A DNA stretch of 64,000 nucleotides from positions 148,138-212,137 of the forward strand of contig NZ_JADMSO010000006.1 in assembly GCF_015560805.1 (NCBI RefSeq), given 5' to 3'. A program made the position numbers and the translations under genes. The stretch is from Mediterraneibacter glycyrrhizinilyticus. GTDB taxonomy: Bacteria; Bacillota; Clostridia; Lachnospirales; Lachnospiraceae. Position 1 is the stretch's first letter. Each line of letters starts with the position of its first letter. Of the stretch, positions 40,713 through 50,591 are shown piece by piece. The notes below the pieces were generated by a model. The model made no database searches and was not told the origin of the DNA. It was given only the letters and a program-made list of their open reading frames with translations.

Positions 40713-41687
40713 GTGGAAAAGATTAAACAAAATCCTTTTGTAAAAAAGGTAGGGTTTAACAGAATCGTCTTATGTTTTGTCTTAATTCTCATGTACGGTC
40801 TCTTCTGCGTATTGACGCAGGGAAAATTCGCGGGAATGCAGAGAATTCTGAGCGCCCTTAACTATGCATATTTCCTGGGATTCTTATCATTGGGAGTTAC
40901 GTTCGTGATCGCAACAGGAGGGATCGACTTCTCGATCGGACCGGTTATGTTCTGCTGTGCGCTTGTTTCAGGTTACAGCCTGACCGCACACGGAGTTCCG
41001 ATGGGAGCGGCGATCGTGATCAGTATCTTTGTGGGACTGGCATTCGGATTGTTCAATGGTTATCTGGTAGCTTATTGGTCCGTACCATCCTTTATTACTT
41101 CGATGGCAAGTATGAACATCGCAAAAGGTCTTGCATCTGTATTTACAAAAACACAGTCCGTCAGCTGGCCGCAGGCTACAGCAGAAGGCGGTTGGTACAG
41201 ATCCCTGATCAAAGTCGGAGATATTCCGGTGGGACTGTTCATTTTCCTTGCAGTAGCCATTGTCTGTGCGATCATCTTAAACAAGACAAAGATCGGACGT
41301 TATATCCTTTCACTTGGAAGCAACAAAGAAGCGGTTCGGCTTTCCGGTGTGGATGTAAAGAAATGGGAGATGATCTCCTACATCATTTGTGGTCTTCTCG
41401 TAGGAATCGGAGCGATCTTCTATGTGGCTGCTTACACAACTGTTCAGCCTGGATATGGAGACCAGTACAATAACGAGGCGATCGCGGGATGCGTAATGGG
41501 TGGAACATCCATGGCAGGCGGACTTGCTTCGATCAGCGGAACTGTGATCGGTGTGTTCATTATCGCACTGCTCCAGGAGGGAATTCTTGCTCTTGGCTTT
41601 ACAAAAGATTACCAGCTTATCATCACAGGTGTGATTGTAATCGCCGCTGTATTCAGCGATGTTGTTGCAAGACGCAGAAAGAATTGA
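40713..41687 (+). CDS. Sugar ABC importer permease A (MglC/RbsC-like)
   Basis: A 324-residue permease with about 8-10 hydrophobic segments. Motifs are FVIATGGIDFSIGPVMFCCA, GLFNGYLVAYWSVPSFITSM and GYGDQYNNEAIAGCVMGGTSMAGG. It starts with GTG at 40713, seven bases after GGAGG; upstream in-frame codons overlap the promoter region and are rejected. It pairs with the second permease at 43248; the ATPase gene lies between the two. First gene of the importer operon. Confidence 0.9.
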   Translation: MEKIKQNPFVKKVGFNRIVLCFVLILMYGLFCVLTQGKFAGMQRILSALNYAYFLGFLSLGVTFVIATGGIDFSIGPVMFCCALVSGYSLTAHGVPMGAAIVISIFVGLAFGLFNGYLVAYWSVPSFITSMASMNIAKGLASVFTKTQSVSWPQATAEGGWYRSLIKVGDIPVGLFIFLAVAIVCAIILNKTKIGRYILSLGSNKEAVRLSGVDVKKWEMISYIICGLLVGIGAIFYVAAYTTVQPGYGDQYNNEAIAGCVMGGTSMAGGLASISGTVIGVFIIALLQEGILALGFTKDYQLIITGVIVIAAVFSDVVARRRKN

Positions 41688-41737
41688 TAATGTCACATGG
41701 CATCTTAGATTGAGAAGAGAAAGGCAAGGGTAAGAGA

Positions 41738-43234
41738 ATGGGCGAAGTTATATTAACGATGAAAGATATTGACAAGTCTTTCCCGGGTGTTCACGCACTG
41801 GATCATGTAGATCTGGAAGTCAGAAAAGGTGAAGTCCTTGCTCTGATGGGAGAGAACGGAGCCGGAAAGTCAACACTGATGAAAGTGCTGACAGGTATCT
41901 ATAAAAAAGATTCCGGTACAATTACATATGAGGGAAAAGAAGTAGAATTTTCCAATACAAGAGAAGCGCAGGATGCAGGTATCGTGATCGTGCATCAGGA
42001 GCTGAATATGTTGAGCCACCTGACGGTAGCGCAGAACATTTTCATCGGACGCGAATTCAAAAAAGGAATCCGCATCGATGATAAGAAGATGAATGAAGAA
42101 GCAAAGAAACTGTTCGACCGCATGAACATCGATATCGATCCGAGAGAAATGATGGGAAGACTGACAGTCGGAAAACAGCAGATGTGTGAGATCGCAAAAG
42201 CAATTTCCCATGACGCAAAAGTTATCATTTTCGATGAGCCGTCGGCAGCGCTGACAGAGACGGAGATCCAGGAATTGTTCAAGATCATCCGTGACTTGAA
42301 AGAAAAGGGAATCGGAATCGTCTATATTTCCCACCGTATGGATGAGATCAAAGTGATCACAGACCGTGTAACCGTTATGCGTGACGGTTCTTATGTAGGA
42401 ACATTGATCACAAAAGACAGTACAAAAGACGATATCATCAACATGATGGTCGGACGTGTGATCTATGAAGATCCGAAGACGGAGAGTACCGTTCCGAAAG
42501 ATGCACCGGTCGTTCTGAAAGTAGAGCACTTAAATGCAGGCAAGATGGTACAGGATGTAAGCTTTGAACTTCACAAAGGAGAGATCTTAGGATTCTCCGG
42601 ACTGATGGGAGCGGGACGTACGGAGACGGCGAGAGCACTGTTCGGAGCAGATCCGATGGACAGCGGAGATATTTATGTAAACGGTAAAAAGGTTACGATC
42701 AAGAGTCCGCAGGACGCTGTAAAATGCGGCATCGGATATTTGTCGGAGGACAGAAAACGATATGGTATCGTCGTACAGAAATCCGTTGCGGAAAATACGA
42801 CAATGGCAACGCTTGAGCAGTACATGAAAGGTATTTTCATTGACAAGAAGAAAGAAAAAGAAGTTGCTGAAAAATATGTAGAATCACTTGCTACAAAGAC
42901 ACCGGATGTAGATCAGCTTGTAGTGAATCTGTCCGGTGGTAACCAGCAGAAAGTCGTTATTGCAAAATGGCTGACCAGAGACTGTGACATCCTGATATTC
43001 GATGAACCTACCAGAGGTATCGACGTCGGAGCAAAGAATGAGATCTACAAATTGATGAATTCTTTGGCGGCAGAGGGAAAAGCGATCATCATGATCTCCT
43101 CTGAAATGACCGAGATCCTCCGTATGAGCGACAGAATCGTCGTAATGTGCGAAGGTAAGAAGACGGGTGAGCTGGATATCTCCGAAGCAACACAGGAGAA
43201 TATCATGAACATGGCTACACGAGAGATTGAATAG
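41738..43234 (+). CDS. Sugar ABC importer ATPase (MglA/RbsA-like)
   Basis: The 498 residues contain two ABC domains: Walker A GENGAGKST, signature LTVGKQQ and Walker B VIIFDEPSAAL in the first; GAGRTE, LSGGNQQKVVIAKWL and ILIFDEPTRGID in the second. It drives import of a monosaccharide, with galactose-, ribose- or fucose-type substrates known for this family. It lies between its two permease genes. Confidence 0.93.
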   Translation: MGEVILTMKDIDKSFPGVHALDHVDLEVRKGEVLALMGENGAGKSTLMKVLTGIYKKDSGTITYEGKEVEFSNTREAQDAGIVIVHQELNMLSHLTVAQNIFIGREFKKGIRIDDKKMNEEAKKLFDRMNIDIDPREMMGRLTVGKQQMCEIAKAISHDAKVIIFDEPSAALTETEIQELFKIIRDLKEKGIGIVYISHRMDEIKVITDRVTVMRDGSYVGTLITKDSTKDDIINMMVGRVIYEDPKTESTVPKDAPVVLKVEHLNAGKMVQDVSFELHKGEILGFSGLMGAGRTETARALFGADPMDSGDIYVNGKKVTIKSPQDAVKCGIGYLSEDRKRYGIVVQKSVAENTTMATLEQYMKGIFIDKKKEKEVAEKYVESLATKTPDVDQLVVNLSGGNQQKVVIAKWLTRDCDILIFDEPTRGIDVGAKNEIYKLMNSLAAEGKAIIMISSEMTEILRMSDRIVVMCEGKKTGELDISEATQENIMNMATREIE

Positions 43235-43247
43235 GGAGGAAAGAGTA

Positions 43248-44252
43248 ATGGCAAATAAGACGACTCAGACGGCCGGCACGAAAAGGTCGACAATCGACAG
43301 ACTGGGAGGACAGAAGTTCATCGTTCTTCTCGTTGTGATCGCATTGTTCATCTTCTTCAGTGTGATGAGCCCGAACTTTAGAAAATATACAACATTCGTA
43401 AACATACTTGACTTCTCATATTACATTACCTTGATGGCGATCGGAGTTGCGTTCCCGCTGATGACCGGAGGTGTTGACCTTTCCATCGGTACAGGTCTTG
43501 TATGTTACTCACTGGTAGGCGGTTACCTGATCGTATATCAGGGATGGCCGACATGGGCAGGAATGCTTGTCAGCATTTTGATGGGATGTGCAGTCGGTGT
43601 ACTGAACGGATGTCTGGTAGCATTGATGGATCTGCCGCCGTTTTTGGCAACACTTTGTACTTGTATGATCACCCGTGGACTCGGTTCCATCATTGTCGGC
43701 GGTTTCGGAATCTCCTGGCCGGCAGCGGCAGCAGAGGGAGGCTGGTTCAGAAGCATCTTTAAGATCCAGGTGAACGGAACGAACATTCCGATCGGATTTA
43801 TCTGGATCATCCTGCTGGTGATCTTGATGACATTTGTACTGAATCATACAAAGATCGGACGTTATACACTGGCGATCGGAAGCAACAAAGAAGCGACAAG
43901 ACTTTCCGGAGTAAACGTAAAATTCTATCACATTTTCGCATATGTGATCTCCGGTTTCTTCGCAGGACTGGCAGCAATTTCTTACTCCGCGATCTTCGCA
44001 ACGGTTCAGCCGGGAAGCGGAGCCGGATTTGAGCTTGAAGCCATCGGCGGAGCGATTATCGGCGGTGTGTCCATGTCAGGTGGAGCGGGAAGCATCACCG
44101 GAACACTGGCAGGTGTATTCGTAATCTGTATGTTGAAGACAGGACTTCCGTTCATCGGACTGACAGCAAACTGGCAGCAGATCATCACAGGTTTCGTGCT
44201 GATCGCAGCGGTACTTGTAGATATCTTAAAGAGAAAGAACGAGAAGATGTAA
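43248..44252 (+). CDS. Sugar ABC importer permease B
   Basis: A 334-residue RbsC-family permease: AFPLMTGGVDLSIGTGLVCY, GVLNGCLVALMDLPPFLATL and GAGFELEAIGGAIIGGVSMSGG. The ATG at 43248 follows GGGAGGAAAG; an in-frame ATG at 43227 would overlap the ATPase gene and has no site. It is similar to permease A but clearly diverged, so the pore is likely a heterodimer. Confidence 0.93.
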   Translation: MANKTTQTAGTKRSTIDRLGGQKFIVLLVVIALFIFFSVMSPNFRKYTTFVNILDFSYYITLMAIGVAFPLMTGGVDLSIGTGLVCYSLVGGYLIVYQGWPTWAGMLVSILMGCAVGVLNGCLVALMDLPPFLATLCTCMITRGLGSIIVGGFGISWPAAAAEGGWFRSIFKIQVNGTNIPIGFIWIILLVILMTFVLNHTKIGRYTLAIGSNKEATRLSGVNVKFYHIFAYVISGFFAGLAAISYSAIFATVQPGSGAGFELEAIGGAIIGGVSMSGGAGSITGTLAGVFVICMLKTGLPFIGLTANWQQIITGFVLIAAVLVDILKRKNEKM

Positions 44253-44297
44253 TCAGAATTTATCATTCTGTGCAGGAAAATCAATCATGATAGATAG

Positions 44298-44337
44298 CAG
44301 CCGGAAACGGATTTTTCAGCAAAGATGCTGCCGGCTG
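44298..44337 (+). other. Hairpin between permease B and the binding-protein gene
   Basis: CAGCCGG (44298-44304) pairs with CCGGCTG (44331-44337). No T-run follows. Such intercistronic hairpins often protect or trim the binding-protein mRNA, giving it higher expression than the membrane parts (inference). Confidence 0.5.
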
Positions 44338-44373
44338 TTACTATATAAAAATGTCTAAGGAGGACAAGAAAGT

Positions 44374-45519
44374 ATGAAAAAGAAAGTTTTAGCAGTATTA
44401 CTCGGTGGATGCATGGTAGTCGGAATGCTCGCAGGATGCGGCGGCGGTGGAGACGACGCCAAAAAGGATGAAGGCACTAAGACAGAAGCAACGGATGAAG
44501 GAAAAAAAGATGAAAGCAAAGGCGGCGGAGACTATCATTTCGAAGTTGTAGTTAAGAGCTTCCAGTCATCTTACTGGCAGGCAGCTGTTCAGGGAATCGA
44601 GCAGGCTGAGGAAGAACTTGGCGTTACAACAAATACAACAGGACCGAACGCTGAGTCAGATATCGCTGATCAGGTAAACATGCTGAACAATGCGATCAAT
44701 CAGGCTCCGGACGGAATCGCTCTTGCAGCTTGTGACCAGAACTCTGTAATCGAATCTCTGCAGACAGCCCTTGACAAAGGTATCCCGGTAGTATGTTTTG
44801 ACTCTGGTGTACCGGATGCTCCGGAAGGATCTGTATACGCAACAGTTGTAACAAACAACGGTGCGGCAGGTGCGATCGCAGCAGACAAGATCTACGAAGC
44901 AGTAAAAGACAAAATTGCTAACGCAAAAGAGCCGGTTCGTGTAGGTGAAGTTAACCAGGATGCTACATCTGCAAACATCACAGAGCGTGGACTTGGATTC
45001 ATCAACAGATTCATCGAACTTGCGGAAGCAGACGGAAAGAAATGCGCGGTAGTTGGAAATGACTACTACAAGAACCTTGTAGAGGGAACCGTAGCTGAGG
45101 GTGAAGCAGACATCATCATCGAAGTAGCAGTTCCGGCACAGACAACTGTAGAGCTTTGCTCAACAGAAGCTGCCAACATTATGAACAAAGAAGACACGAT
45201 CGCGATCTTTGGTTCTAACCAGGTATCTGCAGAGGGTGTTCTGACAGCAAACAACAACCTGAACGTACTCGGAAGCGATCCGGAGAAAAACATCATCGCA
45301 GCAGGATTTGATGCTGGTTCAGTTATCAAAGCAGCTGTAAAAGACGGTACTCTTCTCGGAGCAGTTACACAGTCTCCTCTGATGCAGGGAAAAATCTCCA
45401 TCGAGACTCTGTACAAGATCTGTGAGGGTGAAGAAGTATCTGACGTTGAGACAGACGGATACTGGTATGATTCCACAAATATGGAAGATCCGGAAATCTC
45501 TCCGAACCTGTATGACTAA
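44374..45519 (+). CDS. Sugar-binding lipoprotein of the second ABC importer
   Basis: The 381 residues have a lipoprotein signal (lipobox LAGC, cysteine 22), an acidic Lys/Glu-rich linker of about 35 residues, then a type 1 periplasmic-binding domain. Visible segments are VVVKSFQSSYWQAAVQGIEQ, DGIALAACDQNSVIESLQ, IPVVCFDSGV and the late AAGFDAGSVIKAAVKDG. Substrate is unknown; the fucose operon 1.7 kb downstream makes a deoxyhexose or galactose plausible. AAGGAGG precedes the ATG. Ends at a terminator. Confidence 0.92.
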   Translation: MKKKVLAVLLGGCMVVGMLAGCGGGGDDAKKDEGTKTEATDEGKKDESKGGGDYHFEVVVKSFQSSYWQAAVQGIEQAEEELGVTTNTTGPNAESDIADQVNMLNNAINQAPDGIALAACDQNSVIESLQTALDKGIPVVCFDSGVPDAPEGSVYATVVTNNGAAGAIAADKIYEAVKDKIANAKEPVRVGEVNQDATSANITERGLGFINRFIELAEADGKKCAVVGNDYYKNLVEGTVAEGEADIIIEVAVPAQTTVELCSTEAANIMNKEDTIAIFGSNQVSAEGVLTANNNLNVLGSDPEKNIIAAGFDAGSVIKAAVKDGTLLGAVTQSPLMQGKISIETLYKICEGEEVSDVETDGYWYDSTNMEDPEISPNLYD

Positions 45520-45563
45520 TCTGTAATACAAACAAATACGGTTGAGACGACCATGAGAACAGG

Positions 45564-45597
45564 GGGAGCCGAATAAAGCGGCTTCCCTTTTCTTTTT
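45564..45597 (+). terminator. Rho-independent terminator after the second ABC importer
   Basis: GGGAGCCG (45564-45571) pairs with the CGGCTTCCC side (45579-45587, one bulge), followed by TTTTCTTTTT. Confidence 0.88.
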
Positions 45598-45610
45598 CCG
45601 GTTTATCGTT

Positions 45611-45616
45611 TATAAT
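45611..45616 (+). promoter_or_regulatory. -10 box upstream of the 146-residue unknown gene
   Basis: Perfect TATAAT; -35 region is only T-rich. Transcription from here would start just before the hairpin at 45634. Confidence 0.5.
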
Positions 45617-45633
45617 AAAGACAGCGTGTACCA

Positions 45634-45674
45634 AAAGCGAACACTTTCAATACTGGTTTAAAAGTGTTCGCTTT
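45634..45674 (+). promoter_or_regulatory. Strong leader hairpin / inverted repeat
   Basis: AAAGCGAACACTTT (45634-45647) and AAAGTGTTCGCTTT (45661-45674) are perfect 14-base inverted arms with a 13-base loop; flanking CC and GG extend it with one bulged A. It lies downstream of the -10 and 50 bases before the ATG. It may be a DNA operator that blocks elongation or an RNA leader structure; the gap to the ribosome site argues against simple occlusion. Confidence 0.65.
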
Positions 45675-45724
45675 GGGTAAGGGAATACAGATGCACAATT
45701 TATGGAAATGGCAGGAGGAAGACT

Positions 45725-46165
45725 ATGCTTCAGGGAATTGAAACGATTTTTGATGATTTGGAACAGATGCTGCACCATCTGAAGAAGAAATCTTACGAGG
45801 CGAATACAGAAGTATTTGTCCGTGAGAATGGGTTTTATTTTGAGGAAATGAAAGAATATGTGGAAGCCGCCGAAGATAAGGATGCGGCGGTAGAGGAGCT
45901 GGCACAATGTTTTGTCAACGCAGTGGACAAGAAGTTTAAGAACAAGAAAGGCAAGATCAATGCACGGACGCAGATGGATCTGAACTTTTTCATGATTTAT
46001 TATGTATTTCCGACGATCCTGAAGCTGGAGAGTCCGGACGCCAAACGGATCGCAGACGGTATCTGCAAAGTATGGAGCCGGACGTTTAAAGAAAGCGATA
46101 TCCAATATACAGACTATGACACATTATATGCCTCCTTTCGGGAGAAGATCTTCGGGATCTTCTGA
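45725..46165 (+). CDS. Conserved hypothetical protein (146 aa)
   Basis: I do not recognise this protein. It is soluble, mostly helical by composition, and has no signal peptide, membrane segment or Cys motif. Segments such as IETIFDDLEQMLHHLKKKSYEA and INARTQMDLNFFMIYYVFPTILKL suggest two helical parts. AGGAGGA lies before the ATG, it has its own promoter with a large leader hairpin, and it ends at a terminator embedded in the opposing AraC gene, so it is a single-gene unit. Confidence 0.8.
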   Translation: MLQGIETIFDDLEQMLHHLKKKSYEANTEVFVRENGFYFEEMKEYVEAAEDKDAAVEELAQCFVNAVDKKFKNKKGKINARTQMDLNFFMIYYVFPTILKLESPDAKRIADGICKVWSRTFKESDIQYTDYDTLYASFREKIFGIF

Positions 46166-46187
46166 TCGTCCCCCGAAAGGAATGCCG

Positions 46188-46233
46188 GGAACTACCTCAA
46201 AAACTTTTTGGGTGTAGTTCCTTTGTATTTTTT
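46188..46233 (+). terminator. Terminator of the unknown gene, inside the end of the AraC gene
   Basis: GGAACTAC (46188-46195) pairs with GTAGTTCC (46214-46221), with further A/T pairing inside and a T-rich tail (46222-46233). The last codons of the minus-strand AraC gene lie within it. Confidence 0.75.
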
Positions 46234-47037
46234 AAATGTTTTGATGAAGTAGCTTAAGTCGTTGAAACCGGATCCGTAGGCCACATCCGTGATCGAGAGA
46301 TTGGTCGTCATCAGCTGATAGCAGGCACGTTCGATCCGATAATAATTGAGATAATCAACGGGGGTGCGGTGGGTCATCTCGTGAAAAAATCGGCAGAAAT
46401 ATTTGGGGGACATGCCGACGCTTTCGGCCATCTCTTCCAATGTGATCGGCTGGTTATAGGAGGACTCCATAAACTCCAGCGCCTGTTTAAGCTGCAGGAT
46501 CCTGCGGTGTGTGCGCGTCTGTTTTTCCGGAACCGGCTTGTAATCATGTGTGGCGAAAATCGTACCAAAGAGCTGATACATTGCGCCGAGGACAACAAGC
46601 TGGTATCCCTCGTTTTTGGAGGCGGAAGCGTCGAAGATGGACCAGACGATCCGGTTGATCCCGGCGCGGGAATCCGGGAAATGATGCGGCAGTTCCACCT
46701 GGTGATCGATCACGCGCCGGATCAGCCGGCAGCAGTCGTCGTTCTTGTTCATCAGCACATTCATATCGAAGACAAGACATTCATAGACACAGTTGTCCGG
46801 CTCTCCGGCATGGATCGTTCCGGCGGGAATAAAGCAGGAAGAACCAGCTTTCGCGGTATATTCTTCTTCGTCGACGGTCAGCTTCAGAGAACCGCTCAGG
46901 ATCCGGATCAGTTCAAATTCCACATGCCAGTGAAGTGCCATGATGTATTGCGGGTGTGTCGGGGAAACGTGGTGATATTCGATCGGAAAGTCGGCGGTTC
47001 CTCTCTGACGGCTTTCCCTATAATTAATATACTGCAT
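46192..47037 (-). CDS. AraC-family transcriptional regulator, cupin type
   Basis: The 281 residues have an N-terminal cupin sensor (MALHWHVEFELIRILSGSLK, CFIPAGTIHAGEPDN) and a C-terminal double helix-turn-helix (QPITLEEMAESVGMSPKYFC; NLSITDVAYGSGFNDLSYFI; KYKGTTPKKFLR). AAGGAG lies 6 bases before the ATG at 47037. It is divergent from the fucose kinase gene, so it is the likely fucose-responsive activator; the AT-rich intergenic promoter has no good -35. Confidence 0.93.
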   Translation of the reverse strand: MQYINYRESRQRGTADFPIEYHHVSPTHPQYIMALHWHVEFELIRILSGSLKLTVDEEEYTAKAGSSCFIPAGTIHAGEPDNCVYECLVFDMNVLMNKNDDCCRLIRRVIDHQVELPHHFPDSRAGINRIVWSIFDASASKNEGYQLVVLGAMYQLFGTIFATHDYKPVPEKQTRTHRRILQLKQALEFMESSYNQPITLEEMAESVGMSPKYFCRFFHEMTHRTPVDYLNYYRIERACYQLMTTNLSITDVAYGSGFNDLSYFIKTFKKYKGTTPKKFLR

Positions 47038-47216
47038 AGAGACTCCTTATCTGTAAGCGTGATGTTTTGCTGTGGATCACGCTTTAAAAATATGTGAATA
47101 TTGTTATATTTTTTATCATTATAACACAAGTATATTTTGAAAAACAATGTTAGAATAAAGCCAGCAACAGAAATACAGATTCCCTGCGCGATCGCGGGGT
47201 GAAAGGAGGTACGTGA

Positions 47217-48692
47217 GTGAGCGATAAGAAAAGACAGGTACTCGCGTTCGACTTTGGCGGAGGAAGCGGACGGGCAATCCTCGGAAGTCTGGAAAACGGA
47301 AAGATCCGGATGGAAGAAGTGCACCGATTCTCCAACGATCCGGTTATTTTGAATGACACGATGTACTGGGATACGCTGCGGCATTTCTTTGAGATCAAAC
47401 AAGGAATTGTAAAAGCAAAACAAAAAGGCGGATTTGACAGTATAGGTATTGATACATGGGGAGTGGATTTTGGGCTTCTCGATGAACACGGCGCATTGCT
47501 GGAGAGTGCCGTGCATTACAGAGATGACCGGACACTCGGAATGCAGAAGGAAGTATTCAAAGCGATCCCGAAAGATGAGGTTTATCGTCTGACGGGACTT
47601 CAGTTTGAAAACTTTAATACCATTTTCCAGTTGTATTCACTGGTTCAGAAAAGACCGTGGCTTCTGGAAAAGGCAGATACACTTTTATTGACGCCGGATC
47701 TGTTTAACTATTTCCTGACAGGAGAGAAGAAAGCGGAATATACGATGGCGGCGACGACTCAGCTTTTGGATGCCAATACAAAAGAATGGTGTGAACCGAT
47801 TTTGGAGGCACTTCGGATTCCGAAGAAGATCCTGCCGGAAATCGTTCCGAGCGGAACGGTTGTCGGCACTCTGAAACCGCAGATCTGTGAGGAACTGGGG
47901 GTAGAGCCGGCGAAAGTGATCGCGATCACGGGACATGACACGCAGAGCGCAGTCGTATCCGTTCCGACACAGGAGAAAGATTTTATCTTTATCAGCTGCG
48001 GCACTTGGAGTCTGTTTGGAACCGAACTGGACGGACCGGTCATCGGAGAGAAATCTCTGGAGTGTAATGTCAGCAACGAGGGCGGCTACGGAGACACAAC
48101 GACCCTTTTGAAGAATATCATCGGTCTCTGGCTTGCACAGGAAAGCAGAAGACAGTGGATCAGAGAAGGAAAAGAATACTCGTTTGGAGAACTGGAGAAG
48201 ATGGCGCTTGAAGCAGAGCCGTTCCAGAGTTTCATCGATCCGGATGCGCCGGAATTTGTAGCGGCGGGGAACATTCCGGAGCGTATCCGTGAATTTTGCC
48301 GCAGAACGGGACAGAAAGTACCGGAGACGATCGGCGAGATCATGTGCTGTATCAACCAGAGTCTGGCGATGAAGTACAGATATGCACTGGAACAGATCGA
48401 ATCCTGCACCGGAAAACATTATCCGGTCATCAACATGATCGGCGGCGGAATCCAGAGCAAACTGCTCTGTCAGATGACAGCGGGAGCAGCGGGACGCAAA
48501 GTGATCGCGGGACCGGTAGAGGCAACCGCGCTGGGTAATATTGCGGTACAGCTGATGGCGCTCGGCGAGATCAAAGACGTCGCGGAAGCGAGAAAGATCA
48601 TTGCAGATTCAGAAACTACATATGAGTATCTCCCGCAGGACGCGGAAAAATGGGATGCTGCATATGAGAAATTTAAAACTTTTATTCATTAG
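47217..48692 (+). CDS. Fuculokinase/rhamnulokinase-type FGGY kinase
   Basis: The 491 residues match the RhaB family: phosphate loop [32 protein letters not shown], and the ATP-site segments [12 protein letters not shown] and [20 protein letters not shown]. Because fucI and fucU follow directly, the substrate is most likely L-fuculose; RhaB-like kinases replace FucK in many Firmicutes. The start is GTG at 47217, six bases after AAAGGAGGT. First gene of the fucose operon. Confidence 0.9.
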   Translation: MSDKKRQVLAFDFGGGSGRAILGSLENGKIRMEEVHRFSNDPVILNDTMYWDTLRHFFEIKQGIVKAKQKGGFDSIGIDTWGVDFGLLDEHGALLESAVHYRDDRTLGMQKEVFKAIPKDEVYRLTGLQFENFNTIFQLYSLVQKRPWLLEKADTLLLTPDLFNYFLTGEKKAEYTMAATTQLLDANTKEWCEPILEALRIPKKILPEIVPSGTVVGTLKPQICEELGVEPAKVIAITGHDTQSAVVSVPTQEKDFIFISCGTWSLFGTELDGPVIGEKSLECNVSNEGGYGDTTTLLKNIIGLWLAQESRRQWIREGKEYSFGELEKMALEAEPFQSFIDPDAPEFVAAGNIPERIREFCRRTGQKVPETIGEIMCCINQSLAMKYRYALEQIESCTGKHYPVINMIGGGIQSKLLCQMTAGAAGRKVIAGPVEATALGNIAVQLMALGEIKDVAEARKIIADSETTYEYLPQDAEKWDAAYEKFKTFIH

Positions 48693-48712
48693 AATCAAGG
48701 AGGAAACTAACT

Positions 48713-50518
48713 ATGGCAAAATCAAGATTGATCGGTGACTACCCGGTAATTGGAATCAGACCTACAATTGACGGAAGAAGAGGTGTGCTGAAAGTTCGTG
48801 AATCTCTGGAAGAGCAGACAATGAACATGGCAAAATCCGCCGCAAAACTGTTTGAGGAAAACTTAAGATATACAAACGGCGAGCCGGTAAAAGTTGTCAT
48901 TGCAGATACAACGATCGGACGTGTGGCTGAATCGGCAGCATGTGCGGACAAATTCAAAAAAGAGGGCGTTGACATTACACTGACAGTTACACCATGCTGG
49001 TGCTACGGCGCAGAGACAATGGATATGGATCCGATGACGATCAAAGCTGTATGGGGATTCAACGGAACAGAGAGACCGGGAGCAGTTTACCTTGCATCCG
49101 TACTGGCTACACATGCACAGAAAGGACTTCCGGCATTCGGAATCTACGGACACGATGTATGTGAAGCGGACGATACAGAGATTCCGGAAGATGTAAAAGA
49201 GAAACTGTTGAGATTCGGACGTGCGGCAGTTGCGGCAGCGACCATGAGAGGAAAATCCTATCTGCAGATCGGTTCCATCTGTATGGGAATCGGCGGATCC
49301 ATCATCGATCCGGCATTCATCGAGGAATACCTTGGAATGCGTGTAGAATCTGTTGACGAGGTGGAGATCATCCGTCGTATGACAGAGGGAATCTACGACG
49401 AAGCAGAATACCAGAAAGCTCTTGCATGGACAAAAGAGAAATGCAAGATCGGTTTTGATAAGAACCCGGCAGAACTTCAGAAGTCCGATGAGGCGAAAGA
49501 AGCTGATTGGGAATTTGTTGTTAAGATGATGTGCATCATCAAAGACCTGATGAACGGAAACGAAAACCTGCCGGAGGGATGCGAAGAAGAGAAAGTCGGA
49601 CACAACGCACTGGCAGCCGGATTCCAGGGACAGAGACAGTGGACAGACTTTTATCCGAACTGTGACTTTGCAGAGGCAATGCTCAACACTTCCTTTGACT
49701 GGAACGGAGCAAGAGAGCCGTACGTTCTGGCAACAGAGAACGACGTTCTGAACGGACTCGGAATGATGTTCAGTAAACTGCTCACAAACTCCGCACAGAT
49801 CTTTGCGGACGTTCGTACATACTGGAGCCCGGAGGCTGTTAAGAAAGCAACCGGCGGATACGAGCTGGAGGGCAAAGCAAAAGAAGCAGGCGGATTCATC
49901 CATCTGATCAACTCCGGAGCAGCTTGTCTGGATGCAAACGGACAGGCAAAAGATGCGGACGGAAATGCAGTCATGAAACCGTGGTATGAAGTGACGGAGG
50001 AAGATCAGGATGCGATCATGAACGCAACAACATGGAACTACGCAGACCTTGGATACTTCCGTGGCGGCGGATACTCATCCAGATTTGTAACAGAGGCTGA
50101 GATGCCTGTGACAATGATCCGTCTGAACCTTGTAAAGAATTTAGGACCGATGCTGCAGATCGCAGAGGGATGGACTGTAAAACTTCCGGATGAAGTGACA
50201 GACGTACTGTGGAAGAGAACAGACTACACATGGCCATGTACATGGTTCGCACCGAGAGTAACAGGAGAGGGTGCATTCAAGACTGCTTACGATGTAATGA
50301 ACAACTGGGGTGCTAACCACGGTGCGATCAGCTACGGACATATCGGAGCAGATCTGATCACACTTTGCTCGATCCTCAGAATTCCGGTAGCTATGCACAA
50401 CGTACCGGAAGAAAAGATCTTCCGTCCGGCATCATGGAATGCGTTCGGTATGGACAAAGAGGGTGCTGATTACAGAGCATGCCAGGCTTACGGACCGATG
50501 TACAAGACAATTAAATAA
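48713..50518 (+). CDS. fucI: L-fucose isomerase
   Basis: Interconverts L-fucose and L-fuculose with a manganese ion. The 601 residues match FucI (usually about 590) from the N-terminal [20 protein letters not shown] to the C-terminal [20 protein letters not shown]. Intermediate motifs include [30 protein letters not shown] and [25 protein letters not shown] lies before the ATG, 20 bases after the kinase stop. D-arabinose is a common secondary substrate. Confidence 0.96.
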   Translation: MAKSRLIGDYPVIGIRPTIDGRRGVLKVRESLEEQTMNMAKSAAKLFEENLRYTNGEPVKVVIADTTIGRVAESAACADKFKKEGVDITLTVTPCWCYGAETMDMDPMTIKAVWGFNGTERPGAVYLASVLATHAQKGLPAFGIYGHDVCEADDTEIPEDVKEKLLRFGRAAVAAATMRGKSYLQIGSICMGIGGSIIDPAFIEEYLGMRVESVDEVEIIRRMTEGIYDEAEYQKALAWTKEKCKIGFDKNPAELQKSDEAKEADWEFVVKMMCIIKDLMNGNENLPEGCEEEKVGHNALAAGFQGQRQWTDFYPNCDFAEAMLNTSFDWNGAREPYVLATENDVLNGLGMMFSKLLTNSAQIFADVRTYWSPEAVKKATGGYELEGKAKEAGGFIHLINSGAACLDANGQAKDADGNAVMKPWYEVTEEDQDAIMNATTWNYADLGYFRGGGYSSRFVTEAEMPVTMIRLNLVKNLGPMLQIAEGWTVKLPDEVTDVLWKRTDYTWPCTWFAPRVTGEGAFKTAYDVMNNWGANHGAISYGHIGADLITLCSILRIPVAMHNVPEEKIFRPASWNAFGMDKEGADYRACQAYGPMYKTIK

Positions 50519-50591
50519 TATTGAAATGAAAAACAGAGAAAGGAGCGCTCTTCAGGGTGCTCCTTATCTAAAATCAGAGGAGGATATGATC

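Noticed and set aside
45634..45674. Intrinsic terminator before the 146-residue gene
   Set aside because: The hairpin is followed by GGGTAAGGG rather than a T-run, and a terminator already lies at 45564-45597.
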